Numbered from the stretch's first letter, positions 1 through 10,655 are shown. The stretch is DNA of 64,000 bases from Tenodera sinensis (GCA_030765045.1 CM060962.1:264792147-264856146); one strand, 5' to 3'. Notes: generated from the letters alone by a model not told the origin. Translations and numbers: made by a program.

Positions 1-363
1 TGCTAATAACCCGATTATGCATTGGCCACACTGCGCTTACTCACTCCTACATTCTGTCCCGTGAACTTCCTCCTAAATGTACTCTGTGTGATTCTACTCT
101 TACCGTTCAGCATCTGCTCACTGTTTGCCCAAGATACACTCACCAGCGACTTCAGTATGGAGTTCCTGAGAACCTTCAGCTAGCTTTGGGTGATCAACAA
201 TATCACAAGAAAATCACCAAGTTCATCAAAGCATGCAAACTTAATATTTAAACTCATTGTAAACTTCATGATATGTTTCCTCCTTTTTTTTCCCCTCAAT
301 GTTTAGTCGCGATATGACTTTTATGTTGAAGCGACTTCAAATAATAAATAAATTAAAAAAAAA
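1..363 (+). mobile_element. 3' end of a non-LTR retrotransposon (LINE), 5' part outside window
   Basis: This is the last coding segment, 3' UTR and A-rich tail of a LINE. The frame at 3-251 gives a typical LINE C-terminus. It is followed by about 90 bp of UTR with a small hairpin (AGTCGC at 305-310 against GCGACT at 331-336) and ends in AATAAATAAATT plus ten A's. Immediately downstream, family A sequence begins mid-element. The LINE therefore inserted into a family A copy, whose 5' end should lie beyond the left edge of the window. The clade (I/Jockey-like) is judged from the C-terminal motif only. Confidence 0.8.
3..251 (+). CDS. LINE ORF2 C-terminal end (partial, open at left edge)
   Basis: The frame is open from the window edge to TAA at 249-251, giving 82 residues with no internal stop. 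The start shows an IGHTALTHSYIL block and then a CTLC...H...C pattern (CTLCDSTLTVQHLLTVCPRY). This resembles the arginine/histidine-rich tail and cysteine-histidine motif that follow the reverse transcriptase and RNase H regions in I/Jockey-type non-LTR retrotransposons. Its role in the element would be nucleic-acid binding during target-primed reverse transcription, as inferred for the family. An intact reading frame suggests this insertion is younger than the other LINE remnants in the window, but the catalytic domains are outside view, so activity cannot be judged. Confidence 0.75.
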   Translation, partial: LITRLCIGHTALTHSYILSRELPPKCTLCDSTLTVQHLLTVCPRYTHQRLQYGVPENLQLALGDQQYHKKITKFIKACKLNI

Positions 364-968
364 ACTCTTATTCCTACATCTTCTTCACGTTAATCGAGAT
401 AAACATTTGTAGAAATCATTGTATTGCTAATTTCCATGTACCTAGGTGGAAGGGGAATGTGGAAACACAGTAGGCTTTGAGAGATAATCAAATCTTTTAA
501 AGCTGGTCTCTATATGAAGGCTTTGAAATTCCGTTCTCTTTGTACGACTACGGTATGAAAGTGAATACCAATCTTCCATTTGAGAAAACTTCAAGTATTG
601 CAAAACTCAAACAACTAACAAGGAATATCACTGGAATGGTTCACTCCACAAAAAATGCATACAAGCATAACTTGTTTATTTTAAAGAGATCCACATTTTT
701 TGTAAAGTAGGATTTGGTCTATCTCTTACGGATTACAAGTTATACAAAAGTGATCAAGAGTAAACAAGACTACATAAGCTGTAGCCAGAAAATTCAAAAT
801 ATACATTTCATTTGTCATAAAAATATCTATAATATCAAAATCTTTAGAGCCATTTTCGAGAAAATAAAAATTTTCGAAAAATGTTCCATGTAAAGGGTAG
901 CTTAGGGTGGAGGAATTTTCGACAAAATCTTCATCCTTGAAAGATATTAAACTTAAATCTCTGCTCCC
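364..968 (+). mobile_element. Family A element, internal fragment
   Basis: The sequence matches the other family A copies from the CTCTTATTCCTA block through TTCCATGTAAAGGGTAG. The 5' terminus is cut off by the LINE inserted at 363. The 3' part, including the CA-array site and terminal hairpin, is missing and replaced by a SINE-type fragment at about 969. The open frames here are chance readings of a non-coding repeat. Confidence 0.8.
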
Positions 969-1060
969 CAACAGGCGCCTGACTCTAAGCACTGGCTTCT
1001 TAAGTCCTAGGTGGTATAAGTCCTACACAAGGGGAGGGTTGTCAGATAAAGAAGATCATG
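969..1060 (+). mobile_element. SINE-2 3' tail fragment
   Basis: The stretch containing CACTGGCTT..TAAGTCCTAG and TAAGTCCTACA..AAGGGGAGGG is nearly the same as the tail of the complete SINE-2 copy at 43,317-43,385. Only the tail is present. The tRNA-like head is absent, so this is a 5'-truncated insertion sitting inside family A. Confidence 0.65.
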
Positions 1061-1067
1061 TGAATAT

Positions 1068-1308
1068 GACGCATCAGAGTTTTTTCCGTGCTTATACAGA
1101 GAGAACAGAATTTGCAAGCCATTATATAGCGACCGGACTTGAAAAGGTTTGATTACGCTTTAGCCTACTCTATTCTTATACCTACAGCTACGGGAGTAAT
1201 AAAACTTTATTTGTATCAACTAGAGTAGATAATATAATAAGCTTTTATTAAAACAGTTTGTAGAACAGAGTGGAGAAACATGTGTTAACACAACACATCC
1301 TGTTTTTC
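1068..1308 (-). mobile_element. Family A element, 5'-end fragment, reversed
   Basis: Read on the minus strand, this is the first ~240 bp of family A. It runs from the AACACATC terminus (1,290-1,300) to the GAGAACAGAATTTG block near 1,100. It is diverged and much shorter than full copies. Confidence 0.6.
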
Positions 1309-2258
1309 AATTCAGGGGTCCTCTTAAGACATATTTCCAATTTCAAATATTTGGGTTGAATATACTAATTTCACTACCGATTGTGCTTTTTGGTAGAGAC
1401 AGTAATTGTGCATGAACTCTTAGCAACATTAAATGAATAGTGCAACTTTTATCTAATAACGTGATCTATCACAAGTTGAATATCAAATGCTTAACTTTTG
1501 GCACCTGAGTATAGCAGATAACAGAAACTAAGGGTTTCCACTCAAATATGCATTAAATAAGCTAAATGCTCCAAATTTATTAAAAACTAGATATCCTAGA
1601 AAATGTCTAATATCTTAAACAAATTCGTATATTTCACTGAGTGAGAAATGTTTGGGTTCAATTGTTAAATAAGTTATTATTGGCTTGAATGTCATTATTT
1701 TCCAAAGTTGATTTTGCTGGAAGTATGTTTTAAACCTAACATTACCAAGGGGTTACTTATGGTCCACCTTCTGTAACTTTTTAAATTCGGTCGAAATATG
1801 ATGAAATATCAAGGTGGCCATAAATTACTGCCCCTACGGTATGTGATTCGTGTAAAAAAGCAAAAACGAATAGGTAAAAAACGTTAAATATTACCATTAT
1901 AAACATGACAAGCTATAATACCCAATGTTAAAATATATTTGTGACAAAAATTGCTCAGACATTTTGTTACTGAAGTAAAAAGGAATAGCTACACAGTGTG
2001 AAATATTACCTTTATAGACATAACAATATAGGTACCCAATTTTAAAATAAATTTGTTTTAAAGTTGAATAGACGTTTTAGTAGTGGTGGACACAATGTAT
2101 CCAATCCCCCATTTGTTGGTAGTATATCTTATGGCATAAGGCTTATTGCTAGTGTTAAGACACGTTTAAAATAATGAAAGAAAAAAAAAACATTTTTATA
2201 AAAGGCTTGGTGTTAGTGTGTATTTGTTATATTTGTATTTTTTTATTATTAATGTCTC
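1309..2258. other. AT-rich stretch with one old tandem duplication
   Basis: I recognise no gene or element. The only structure is a diverged direct duplication of about 115 bp (1,862-1,976 and 1,977-2,088), listed separately. Confidence 0.5.
1862..2088. repeat. Two-copy ~115-bp tandem duplication
   Basis: AAAAACGAATAG at 1,862 and AAAAAGGAATAG at 1,977 each start a unit. The unit continues with AAATATTACC(A/T)TTATA, an A-rich middle, ACCCAAT(G/T)TTAAAATA and GACATTTT/GACGTTTT. The units are clearly diverged, so the duplication is old. Confidence 0.65.
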
Positions 2259-2441
2259 CTAACTGCCATGGTTCTCAGCGTCCCATCCTATAAATGGCGG
2301 GAAACACCATTTAATTTTGCTCAGAAACCTTTTTATTTCGAAGGAAGCCTTGCTAAGGCTTTGCACACCCACAAAATCCACGGAGCCTGAACTCCGGCCT
2401 CTGCAACCAGAGACCAGCATGTTGCCTCTAGGTCTCGGAGG

Positions 2442-2553
2442 ACGATTTGTGTGTGTGCGTGCGAGTTTGTGTAGTGTATGTGTGTGCGTGCACGTGTGTG
2501 TAGTGTATCTGTGCGCGCCTGTGTGTACATGTCTGTGTGCGCGCACTTGCATG
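2442..2553. repeat. Imperfect (TG)n / (CA)n tract
   Basis: This is an interrupted TG array with CGTGCG, GTAG and GCGCGC interruptions. It lies downstream of a GC-richer unique segment (2,260-2,440) in which I recognise no gene. The overlapping open frames on both strands are repeat read-throughs. Confidence 0.85.
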
Positions 2554-2730
2554 TGATATGATAAAACGTGTGAGTATATTTTTAATTTTCTGGAAATTCC
2601 TCTTCATTCGAAAGGAACCATAAAATTTTGGAAAACGGTAAGCTGTATGTGACAGACAAGCCCTTAATACATAAATATGCAATTTTCATCGTTATGATAG
2701 GCTTTATTATTCAATACCCTTCATTTTTAT

Positions 2731-2837
2731 TGTATTGTATTTCACCCAAAAATTCGATGTCGAGATTTCACCGGAAATATATGTTTTGAGGCCCCCTAAA
2801 TCTAAAAAAAACAGCATTTTTAGAAAAAGATCCGTGT

Positions 2838-2878
<41 letters not shown>

Positions 2879-3624
2879 TGTGTGTGTGCGTGTGTGTGTG
2901 TGTGTGTGTCAGTCTGTGTGTCTGTGTGTCTGTGGACAGCACAACTCAAAAACGAAAAGTCAGTTAAAAGCCAGATTTGGTATTTAAGTTTAATGTCTTT
3001 CAAGGATGCGACACGAAGATTTTGAAAAAAACTGCTTCACCCTAAACTAACCTTTACATGAAGAATATTTCGAAAATTTTGATTTTCTTGAAAATGGCTA
3101 TAACGATTTTGATTAAAGTGCGATTTTGATATTTTTATGACAAATGAAATGTATGTTTTGAATTTTCTGGCTATAGTCCCTGTAGTCGTATTTGCCCTGG
3201 ACGACTTTTGCATAACTGGTAAACTGTTAGAGACCAAATCTTAGTATGCAAAAAATGTAGATCTTGCTAAAATACACAATTTATGTCGAAATAAAACTTT
3301 TTAAAGAGTGAACCGTTTCAGAAATATGCCTTGTAATTTGTATGAGTTTTGGAGAACTTATACTTCTGTCAAATGGAACATCGTTATTCATTTTTTTTAT
3401 ATATTAACCGTGCAAAGAGAACGGAATTCGAAAGGTTTAAAACATTTTGACTAATCTCAAAGCCTACTGTATTCCCATATTTCCCTTGTGCCTACAAGGA
3501 AATAAAAATAAGATAATATCTGTAAATTTTTATCCCAATCAACACGAAGAAGATATAAGGACAAGAGTTAGTAGGAATAGTTGGTACAAGAGTAGAGAAA
3601 GTTGTGTGAGTGCAACACAAGAGT
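2731..3624 (-). mobile_element. Family A element, near full length, reversed
   Basis: On the minus strand this copy has the 5' terminus (GAGTGCAACAC at about 3,608-3,618), the AGTAGAGAAAGT complement of the 5' subterminal block at 3,591-3,602, the full body, and the microsatellite at its usual position (2,834-2,935). It also keeps the conserved 3' block whose complement reads TTTCACCCAAAAATTCGATG. The very 3' hairpin is missing or degraded. Confidence 0.85.
2834..2935. repeat. (TG)n microsatellite inside family A
   Basis: TGTG repeats with TATG, CGTG and TCTG variants occupy the fixed microsatellite site of family A. That site lies between the complement of GACCTTTTTCTAAAAATGC and the complement of GTTATGCTGTCCACAG. 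Confidence 0.9.
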
Positions 3625-4314
3625 TTTTACAACGTATTTCTTGTGATGTCCTGGGTAGAGTATGGAATATGAAGGTTACTATATTGCGACTTCTGAGTAT
3701 CGATTATGTCCTCTGAATCTCCATTGTGTCTACAATGAACTTTGAAATTAAACTATTTCTGCAAAGGTCTTTGACATAAAGCACAGAGGGGAAAAATATG
3801 TACACAGTGGTAATAAGAAGTTTCGGATGGTGGCCAATGATACTTATACACGAATGCATAGGCAAAGCATGAGGCAAGCGACTGCAATGTAATATTCTGC
3901 GATCGATGGTTTGGCCAGTCAGAGACACGCCTGGTGGTGCGGATGTTACGTCAATCTACAGCTTCGGCATGTGTTATATCTCAGCTATGTACAATGAGAC
4001 ATGTAGAGTTACTTCTATATCGGGAGATAACAGGGCTACCAACCTGTCTTCCAGATCCGACAAGCAAAACGGAGGGTGCATGAGGAAATTCCAATGAAGG
4101 GCGAGGCCTCGGTATTCGAAGTCCTCTACAAACCACCACGTTTTGATGTTACTGAAATGCCATTCAGGAAGGCTAGAGGAAGCCATAGCAGAGTGCCTCA
4201 ACGTTGCCTGTGGTTCAATGGTATTCTGTTTTCGTGATGTTAATTACAAAATATTCTCGTCAAACATAAATGTCCTTTGAGACATACTGAATAGCCCCTG
4301 AAAATACCCTCTAG
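3625..4314. other. Unassigned sequence
   Basis: No convincing gene. A moderately GC-rich part at 3,880-4,230 has short open frames on both strands. A frame reading GYQPVFQIRQAKRRVHEEI (from about 4,030) looks protein-like in composition, but I could not match it to a family. Confidence 0.4.
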
Positions 4315-4400
4315 AGCGTATTGCATTCCGTCCAAAAATGCGATATCGATATTTCAAGGGAAAGGCGTATTTTGAGAGCCATTGCACCCCAAACAAAAAT
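4315..4400 (-). mobile_element. Family A 3'-end fragment, reversed
   Basis: GTATTGCATTCCGTCCAAAAATGCGAT and the following TTTCAAGG and TATTTTGAG blocks match the complement of the family A 3' region. Only about 85 bp are recognisable. Confidence 0.55.
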
Positions 4401-4539
4401 GTTTAGTTTAACTACCAGTTAACTATAGCATCAAGTATTCTAGTCTATCTAAGAATTCAATAACGATATTTTGCCAAATATACACTTTTAATGAGTCACT
4501 ACACAGAAAAGAAACACCTCTCTTTTTCGCCATTATCTG

Positions 4540-5123
4540 TAGTAAATAAAGAAGCTACTATGACGCAAGGCGCGGCGCGCAACAAAGGACGGTCGGGCCA
4601 AGCTACTTCACACCAAATACCAGGCCGGCAAGCAAACAAACGCCCAAAGTCAAGCGTCCCAAAGCCACTCACGCGAGTAACACACGACTAACAACAATCA
4701 ATCCGTAACACAAAGGGTTTTCCAGAGCCTTCGAGAACTGTACGGCAGTGGTATGTTTGTGGAAGTCGAGAAATATCCATGTGACGTCATCCCCGCTATA
4801 TAAGGAGGCAACAAAACACATGAGTCGGTCAGTGAGTGCGAGGCAGTTGTGTCTGAGGTTGTGAAAAATACGTCGCGTTGAAGTGAAGAAGCTTTAACGA
4901 GAGTCGAGTGATTGTATTGTCAGAGTTAATGTATGAGAGACAGAGAAAGTGAAGAGAGACAGTGAAAAGACTGAGTCAAAGTTACGATAAGTAAGTAATA
5001 TCACGAAAGATTGTAAATTCTATTAACGTCACTACAGAAGAACTATATATTTGTGATAACATTTTGGAGGGAAAATAAAGGTTAGAAAAGTAATTGGACT
5101 GGATTTTGTCGGTCTTTGTCACA
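4540..5123 (+). mobile_element. Solo LTR of an LTR retrotransposon (copy 1)
   Basis: This matches the minus-strand copy at 59,424-60,118 over several hundred bp, for example GAGTGATTGTAT, GACAGAGAAAGTGAAGAGAG and AGAAAAGTAATTGGACT. It carries the parts of an LTR promoter and terminator: TGACGTCA at 4,782-4,789, TATATAAG at 4,797-4,804, and a polyadenylation signal AATAAA at 5,074-5,079. The shared right end is TTTGTCACA. No gag-pol sequence lies on either side, so it is a solo LTR. The left boundary is uncertain because homology fades at about 4,565. The superfamily cannot be told from the LTR alone. Confidence 0.7.
4782..4804 (+). promoter_or_regulatory. CRE-type palindrome and TATA box of the LTR
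   Basis: A perfect TGACGTCA octamer lies 7 bp before TATATAAG. The second LTR copy has the same TGACGTCATCCCC followed by an AATATAAAG box, so the pair is conserved. Promoter function is inferred from this arrangement. Confidence 0.55.
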
Positions 5124-5189
5124 CTATTTTGTTCCACTGGAAAAAATGCGTGTATCAGAATTATACTCAAACAAATTATATGTACTTTC

Positions 5190-5505
5190 TTTACCTATTA
5201 GCTAGAATAGTAAATAGAGGAAGTATTATATCGCAAAGAATAATTCCATATGGAGATTATAATCAAAATTACGCTGCTATATATTAGAGGAGGTTTCCCA
5301 GTGTACATGTGTGTCTGTGAAGTACGATACGTATCAAACTTGATATATGGGTGCAACGTTTTGCAAGCACGCAACACGCTGATTTTTAAGAAAATCTCTC
5401 CACCATACATAACAAATTTAGATTTGGCTAAAGCACACAATTTATGTGTAATAACATTTTTGTAAAGGTGTTCGAAATATTCTTTGTTATGTGATACCGT
5501 CACCT
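5190..5505 (-). mobile_element. Family A element, degraded fragment, reversed
   Basis: The complement of the 3' terminus (GAATAGTAAATAGAGGAAGTA at 5,203-5,223) is present, with a short TGTGTGTCTGTG remnant of the microsatellite site and AAAGCACACAATTTATGT near 5,432. Large internal parts are missing. Confidence 0.6.
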
Positions 5506-5623
5506 TTTGATACACCTCCTATATCTCCGTCTTTGTTAAATCTGCTACCGGCTGCTACAGAGATAATCTATCGGATCCTTCTCTCCGAATAGGTGTAGGT
5601 GGATGTGAGAATAAACAATTGGA

Positions 5624-5908
5624 GATTATTGGCTGATAAATATAATGGAGGCTAATAAGTGAGCAGTTTCAGGCGAGTTGCCAACGGCTCAATGTGAACA
5701 GTTAAACTGTTTCTAAAACTCAGCACCAGAAACTATAACTGTTTAAGTAATATATTTGCTCACTTCTGATGTATTTAGTTCTAAAATAACTGTTTCCGTA
5801 ATAACAATGGGAAGCATAAGTTACCGTGAGCCGTTGAAATGCTAATTGGGGAATCCCCTTGCGGCGATCGCCAAACACGGTCTTTAAGAGCTACGGCAGC
5901 CAATAATC
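5624..5908. repeat. Cassette bounded by nested inverted repeats
   Basis: GATTATTGGCTG (5,624-5,635) is exactly complementary to CAGCCAATAATC (5,897-5,908). Inside it, CAACGGCTCA (5,682-5,691) is exactly complementary to TGAGCCGTTG (5,827-5,836). The arms between these pairs do not match well. It may be a decayed MITE-like element, but I found no second copy. Confidence 0.45.
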
Positions 5909-5939
5909 GATAAGAGGAAAACATATCTGCAAGAGACGG

Positions 5940-7044
5940 TGAAAAGACACGAATTTTATAAATGCAAGTTCCATTCTAACACGAACCCCGCATACCTCAT
6001 TACTACCCACCAAAGTTCCTACATCATGCATTGCCAAATCTTATTGTTAACTGGAATAACTATTTTTGCTTTGTGGCTGCTAAACTCTAACAATTCTACT
6101 CACTTTCTATTTTTTTAGAACTCTATATATACATATTTTTGAAGTGTACTTAGTTACACTGATATCAATAATTGCGTTCCTCAACACCCAAGTTTCCTTA
6201 CAAATGACTTCTTATTCCTTGAGAAAATTGTAACGCATTCTTATTATATTATGCATAGGCTTTAACACATGGGAATTACTTGTTATTATTGTTTACTTAT
6301 ATTCTGATAATTTTTTATAAAATTATTTATCTTACAGTCAATAGTTCTTGTATTAAATTGGTTTGAATGTTCAAATACACCTTCCTCGCGTGCATCTTTT
6401 TTTTTTTTTTTTTTTTTTCTTTTTTGATTTTTTATCCGTATCGATTTTTGGGTCATATACGCCGTTTTCTATGCTTAATGTAGGCAATAGAATAGAAGTT
6501 AGGAAGCTGTTGTATGATATACTAAACAATAATCTACAACTGACCAACAAAAGACGTTTAAGCTTAACAAGCGAAAAATTTCTTTCATATTCAACTGCCA
6601 GAACTAAATTGAGAGACGTTGCTGTAAGCTTGAGAAGGAACTTAGGAAATACCCTACGGAATCACTGGTTATTAGCTCCATTACTAACCCCTTGAATGTC
6701 TATAACCTTCTTTGTTGAACAATACTTTGTTCTTAACATATCTCACAAAAAATTATAAATATTCACCAGGAAACATTTAAACTTCATTTTAGTCATAATA
6801 TTCAAATAAACTTGACCCCATTCTCAAGAGAATAGAAGTCACTTTCATAGAAAACGAAAGTTTACCCTGTTGAAAAACAAATTTTATTTTAGCATTTATG
6901 CATGCAAAATAAATGTTACCATAGGAACGGCATATTCTGCATTTCCGCGTTATTTGGTTAATTTAATAAAACGGTGGTGATGCTTTTTATCCTTTTTTTC
7001 TTTCTTTAGAAAAGTAACATTAGGGAAGGATTTAATTAATTTTC
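5940..7044. other. AT-rich unassigned stretch with poly-T tract
   Basis: Contains a poly-T run at 6,396-6,418 and no recognisable gene. An open frame at 6,363-6,695 runs through the T tract. Its downstream half has no family resemblance I can name. Confidence 0.4.
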
Positions 7045-7323
7045 AGGAGGTTCTTTTCTCCTTTGAAGCGGAATAACAGTCGGGAGGTTGGAAGCACTGC
7101 TCCAGAAAATAAACACAGCGGAAATTTTCTCTTATTTGCTCACATGGATTCATCGCGAGAACTTAGAAGGGAACGCCTTGCCAAATTCTCGATTAGAGAA
7201 AACCTCGACCAGCAACTCAAATATTGGATTCCGATGAACACGAGCGGAGACCAACTTTTCGAAAAGAGCCGAAGAAAAAAACCTGGAGAAGCCGGGAAAG
7301 CCAACAGATCTCAACAACCGTAG
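7045..7323 (+). other. Possible terminal exon or chance ORF (unidentified)
   Basis: A pyrimidine-rich TTTTTTTCTTTCTTTAG (ends 7,010) and a TTAATTTTCAG (ends 7,046) both resemble splice acceptors. From the second, one frame stays open for about 92 codons to TAG at 7,321-7,323. The predicted tail is charged (RRERLAKFSIRENLDQQLKY and later EKSRRKKPGEAGKANRSQQP) and the segment is GC-richer than its surroundings. A minus-strand frame overlaps it. I recognise no domain and no matching upstream exon, so this could equally be part of an unknown repeat. Confidence 0.15.
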
Positions 7324-7689
7324 CTTCTCCTTTTTAAAACAAAACGTATGTGGAGTGTCACTCAATCAAATTGGACTAAATGGCCAACATTTATATCGTC
7401 ACCGCTAAACTTGCATTACGTTCTAATCTAAGAGGCCACTACGTTTCCAATAGGGATTGATTCACCCAAGTTTTCTACTGAATTTTCAATAGAATTAAGG
7501 CAAATTAAACATTGTGGGAACAGACTCAACATGAAATTCTTTCAGCCATTTAAATGCTCAAAAGCAGTGTGACCATGAATACGTGTAAATCATGAAAGCT
7601 AAGCGTAAGCAAAATGTAAACTTAAAAAGTATTTGGATATTAATTATTCTTCCACACTAGCCGTATGTAGGACAAGGTCGGAAAGGGAT

Positions 7690-7865
7690 AGAAGGATACT
7701 GCAGAAGTCAATCCCATAGCTGGGATTTGAATCCCTGATCCTCCGGTCTCCGTCCGGCTGCTCTAATCACTGAGCTACCATGACCAAATTGCCGATACGA
7801 CATTAAATTCTCCAACTCACTCGTATTTTCCTGGTAAACCACAAGCAGATCCAAACTCATATGAG
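7690..7865 (-). mobile_element. tRNA-derived SINE-5 copy (fold-back type), partial
   Basis: On the minus strand, GGTCATGGTAGCTCAGTGATTAGAGC gives a tRNA-like A box and GGGATTCAAATCCC a B box (complement at 7,718-7,790). The adjoining CGACATTAAATTCTCCAAC..GGTAAACCACAA matches the centre of the copy at 14,873-15,170. The right arm (GATCCAAACTCATATGAGG) is a decayed second inverted arm. Confidence 0.7.
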
Positions 7866-7966
7866 GGCTTCATAGTTTAACCAAACTATAAGGTCAATCA
7901 AGTGAAATTAATTTTTCTTCAACAGTAACTAGTTCTACACTATTATCGGCGATAATGTTAATATTC

Positions 7967-8313
7967 ATTCACCTCCGTAGCACAGTTGGTAGCGCACTTG
8001 CCTCTCACGCGCAGGTCCCGGATTCGATTCCCGTTACCAGCAAGGGGAGCTTTCCCCCGCTGGAAGGTCTGGCACGGGGTGCACCCAGCCTCGTTAGCCC
8101 GGAGGGACCAATTGAGAAGCTACTTGATGGAGTAGTTGCGGTTCCAGGTCACGAAGGCCGCATAACTGGCCAGAAGGGCTCGGGGCACTAACTACGTTCC
8201 ACCCTCCAGTACTGCACCCCAGCAATGACGCCTGTAGTGGGCAGAAGTGGGGGATGCAGCGGCTGGGCGGCAAGCCAAGGCCCTTCCTGGGCTGCAGCGC
8301 TAGGGGTTTAGTT
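7967..8313 (+). mobile_element. tRNA-derived SINE-1, complete
   Basis: The head CCTCCGTAGCACAGTTGGTAGCGCACTTGCC has a tRNA A box and GGATTCGATTCCC a B box, so it would be transcribed by RNA polymerase III. The body (GGTCTGGCACGGGGTGCACCCAGCCTCGTTAG, ACTACGTTCCACCCTCCAGTACTGCACCCC, TGACGCCT) and the end GCGCTAGGGGTTTA recur at 12,967-13,305 and, reversed, at 25,905-26,235. It is not a tRNA gene, because there is no acceptor stem closure after the B box. Confidence 0.85.
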
Positions 8314-8601
8314 TTTAGTGTTAATATTATTACGACAGTTACTAACTTGGGCGCCCTCACAAGAACATACGCAGTAGCTCGTTGGTAGTGTTGTGCTCCG
8401 CTCATATTTTGGATTTCCTTGAAGAACTTAACAACCAAGGATGATGCCAGAACAGCACTAAAGAGATTGCGCTACACACTTCACTACCAACTCAAATATC
8501 TTCGTTTCTACATCTTCTGCTGCTAAGTGTATGTCTCCTAATATTTTAAAGCTTTTCCATAACGACAGTATATGAGAGAGTAATAAATTGCCAGTTTAAG
8601 A
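8314..8601. other. Unassigned sequence
   Basis: Short spacer between SINE-1 and family A. No gene is recognised. Confidence 0.4.
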
Positions 8602-9410
8602 AATCTGATGTGTTGCACTCACATGACTTTCTCTGCTCTTGTACTCACCATTCTTACAAATTCTTCTTCCTATATCTTCTTCGTGTTAGTTGAGTTATCC
8701 TACTGTTTATCTTCTTGTAGGTAAAATGAGAGCATGGGAATACACTGGACTTTGAGCGATAGTCAAATCTTTTAAAGCTTTCAAATTCCGTTCTCTCTGA
8801 AGGGTTAAAGCATAAAAACATGAATAACGATATTGCATTTCACAGAAGTATAAGTTCTCCAAAACTCAAAGTGCTAACAAGGAATATTCCGAAATGATTC
8901 ACTTTACTTTACAAAAAGTATTGAGACTTAAATTGTGAGTTTTAGCAAGATCTCCATTTTTGTATAGTATGGTTTTGTCTATCTCTTACGGTTTACCGCT
9001 AAGCGAAAGTCATCCAGAGTAAATAAGACTACACAGGCTATAGTCAGAAAATTCAAGATATACATTTCATTTGCCATAAAGATATCTTTAACATACGCCA
9101 TTTTAATCAAAACCGTTAGCTATTTTCAAGAAAATCAAAAAGTTTCGTTAAATTGTCCACGTAAAGAGTACTTTAAGGTAGAGGAATGTTCTCCAAAGAC
9201 TTCGTGTTGCACCCTTGAAAAACATTTAACTTAAACTTTGGTTTTTAACCGACCTTTCTTTTTGAGATACGCTGTCCACAGACTGACACACACAAGACGG
9301 GCCTTTTTCTAAAAATGCTTCCTTTTTGGATTCAGGTGGCCTCAAAACATATATTTCCGGTGAAACCTCGACATCCAATTTTTGGGTGGATTACAATACC
9401 TCCTCTAAAA
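8602..9410 (+). mobile_element. Family A element, intact 5' end, short microsatellite
   Basis: Begins at AATCTGATGTGTTGCACTCACATG with the subterminal block ACTTTCTCTGCT at 8,626-8,637. The microsatellite site (about 9,283-9,297) carries only a few CA units (GACACACACAAGAC), so this copy shows the near-ancestral short state. The 3' hairpin is replaced after CCTCCTCTAAAAATA. Confidence 0.85.
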
Positions 9411-10504
9411 ATAAACCGATTGTACTATCCGCTGCATCGACAGTTTTTTTTAAGCAGGCACAATGGGTGTCAAATTGGCACGCGTGCCCTTTAAGTTTGA
9501 TCCATTTTATCCTAATACAGTGGTTGTTTTGTTTGTTAGACGATATTCAGCACCTAGGTCAGTTTTGTGTTACCTACGGGCATGGTAACCTGCCTTTTGT
9601 TAACAAAACACTGATATTTTCTGCAACAGACATGCTACTGCAGTTAATTCTTGTATTGTATAGCTTACATGCATACATTCCCTTTGATCGAGCAACGAGT
9701 AATCCGAATTGGAATATTGATATTCGATATCGTTATTCGTGAAAATAAAATTCAGGCAGCAGCCCTGTAAGTTAGGTCATTACTAAACATGTGCGATATT
9801 GGGATATAGCATTTGAAATTGGCAGGAAGTGTTATTTGCACTTCTAAGTCTTTATGAACAGTAAACTATCGAAACAAGAGAAGTTTCATGCTTGCACCTG
9901 GGTGCCCTTGGCAAAAATTGACTGAAATGTGTCCTGCAATAGACACACTTTAAAGCAATACGAATAAGCGATACTAAAGGTAGAAATAACGAATTTTGGT
10001 TTTTCAGTCCTTTAAGCAAACGTTCTATAGGCTGCTCCATTTTCAAATCGTCAGAAACACAATTTAAAATTAAAAGCTTTTACTTTTTGATGAACAAAGG
10101 CATGACGCTGGCCAAAACATTTCCATAAACTGTCGTATTTGCCAACAAGAGGATTATTGAGTTCTATAGGGATAGCGATAGACGGAGAGTAAAGAAGGTA
10201 TTTATTGCGATTCTTCACTATCTCAAATAGAACATAATAGGCACTACTGGAATGTAGAGAATAAGTGAAATTAATACGTAAGATTTTGAAAGTAAGAAAT
10301 ATTTCGAAGGTATTTCGGGTGACGAGAACTTGCTAAAGATCTTTGACTTACACCCATAAAGAGAGATTTCCAGAAACATTAAATTTTTATGTGTGCAGAC
10401 GTACTAAATGAAATATCCTCTATAATTTGATGCACATATAATGGTACATATAATACGCTGATTTTAAATGTATTTTCGCTTTATCTACCGCGTACATAGT
10501 AGTT
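9411..10504. other. Unassigned sequence
   Basis: No gene recognised. An open frame crossing from family A into 9,411-9,742 has no identifiable domain and is probably chance. Confidence 0.4.
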
Positions 10505-10609
10505 GGAAAAGATATTGAATTCCACCCAAAACTTCCATACCGAAAATTCACTAGAGTTATGCGTTTTGAGGCCCCCTGAATTCAAAGAAATCACTTTTAG
10601 AAAAAGGTC

Positions 10610-10652
<43 letters not shown>
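10610..10652. repeat. (TG)n microsatellite at the family A site
   Basis: Nearly pure GT repeat at the conserved site of this reversed copy, followed by a GC-rich GCGTGCGTGAGGGCGCGCGTG segment. Confidence 0.9.

Positions 10653-10655
<3 letters not shown>

Noticed and set aside
726..1152. Opposed 81-88 codon frames, and similar frames in most family A copies
   Set aside because: The frames differ from copy to copy and fall in a non-coding repeat.
3880..4230. Possible mariner/Tc1 transposase remnant
   Set aside because: Some residues recall Tc1-type patterns, but no collinear set of motifs could be lined up in any frame.
7967..8040. Possible tRNA genes (also 28,855-29,176, 43,018-43,090, 58,838-58,922, 14,873-15,107)
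   Set aside because: They have A and B boxes but no closed cloverleaf, and all continue into repeated SINE bodies.
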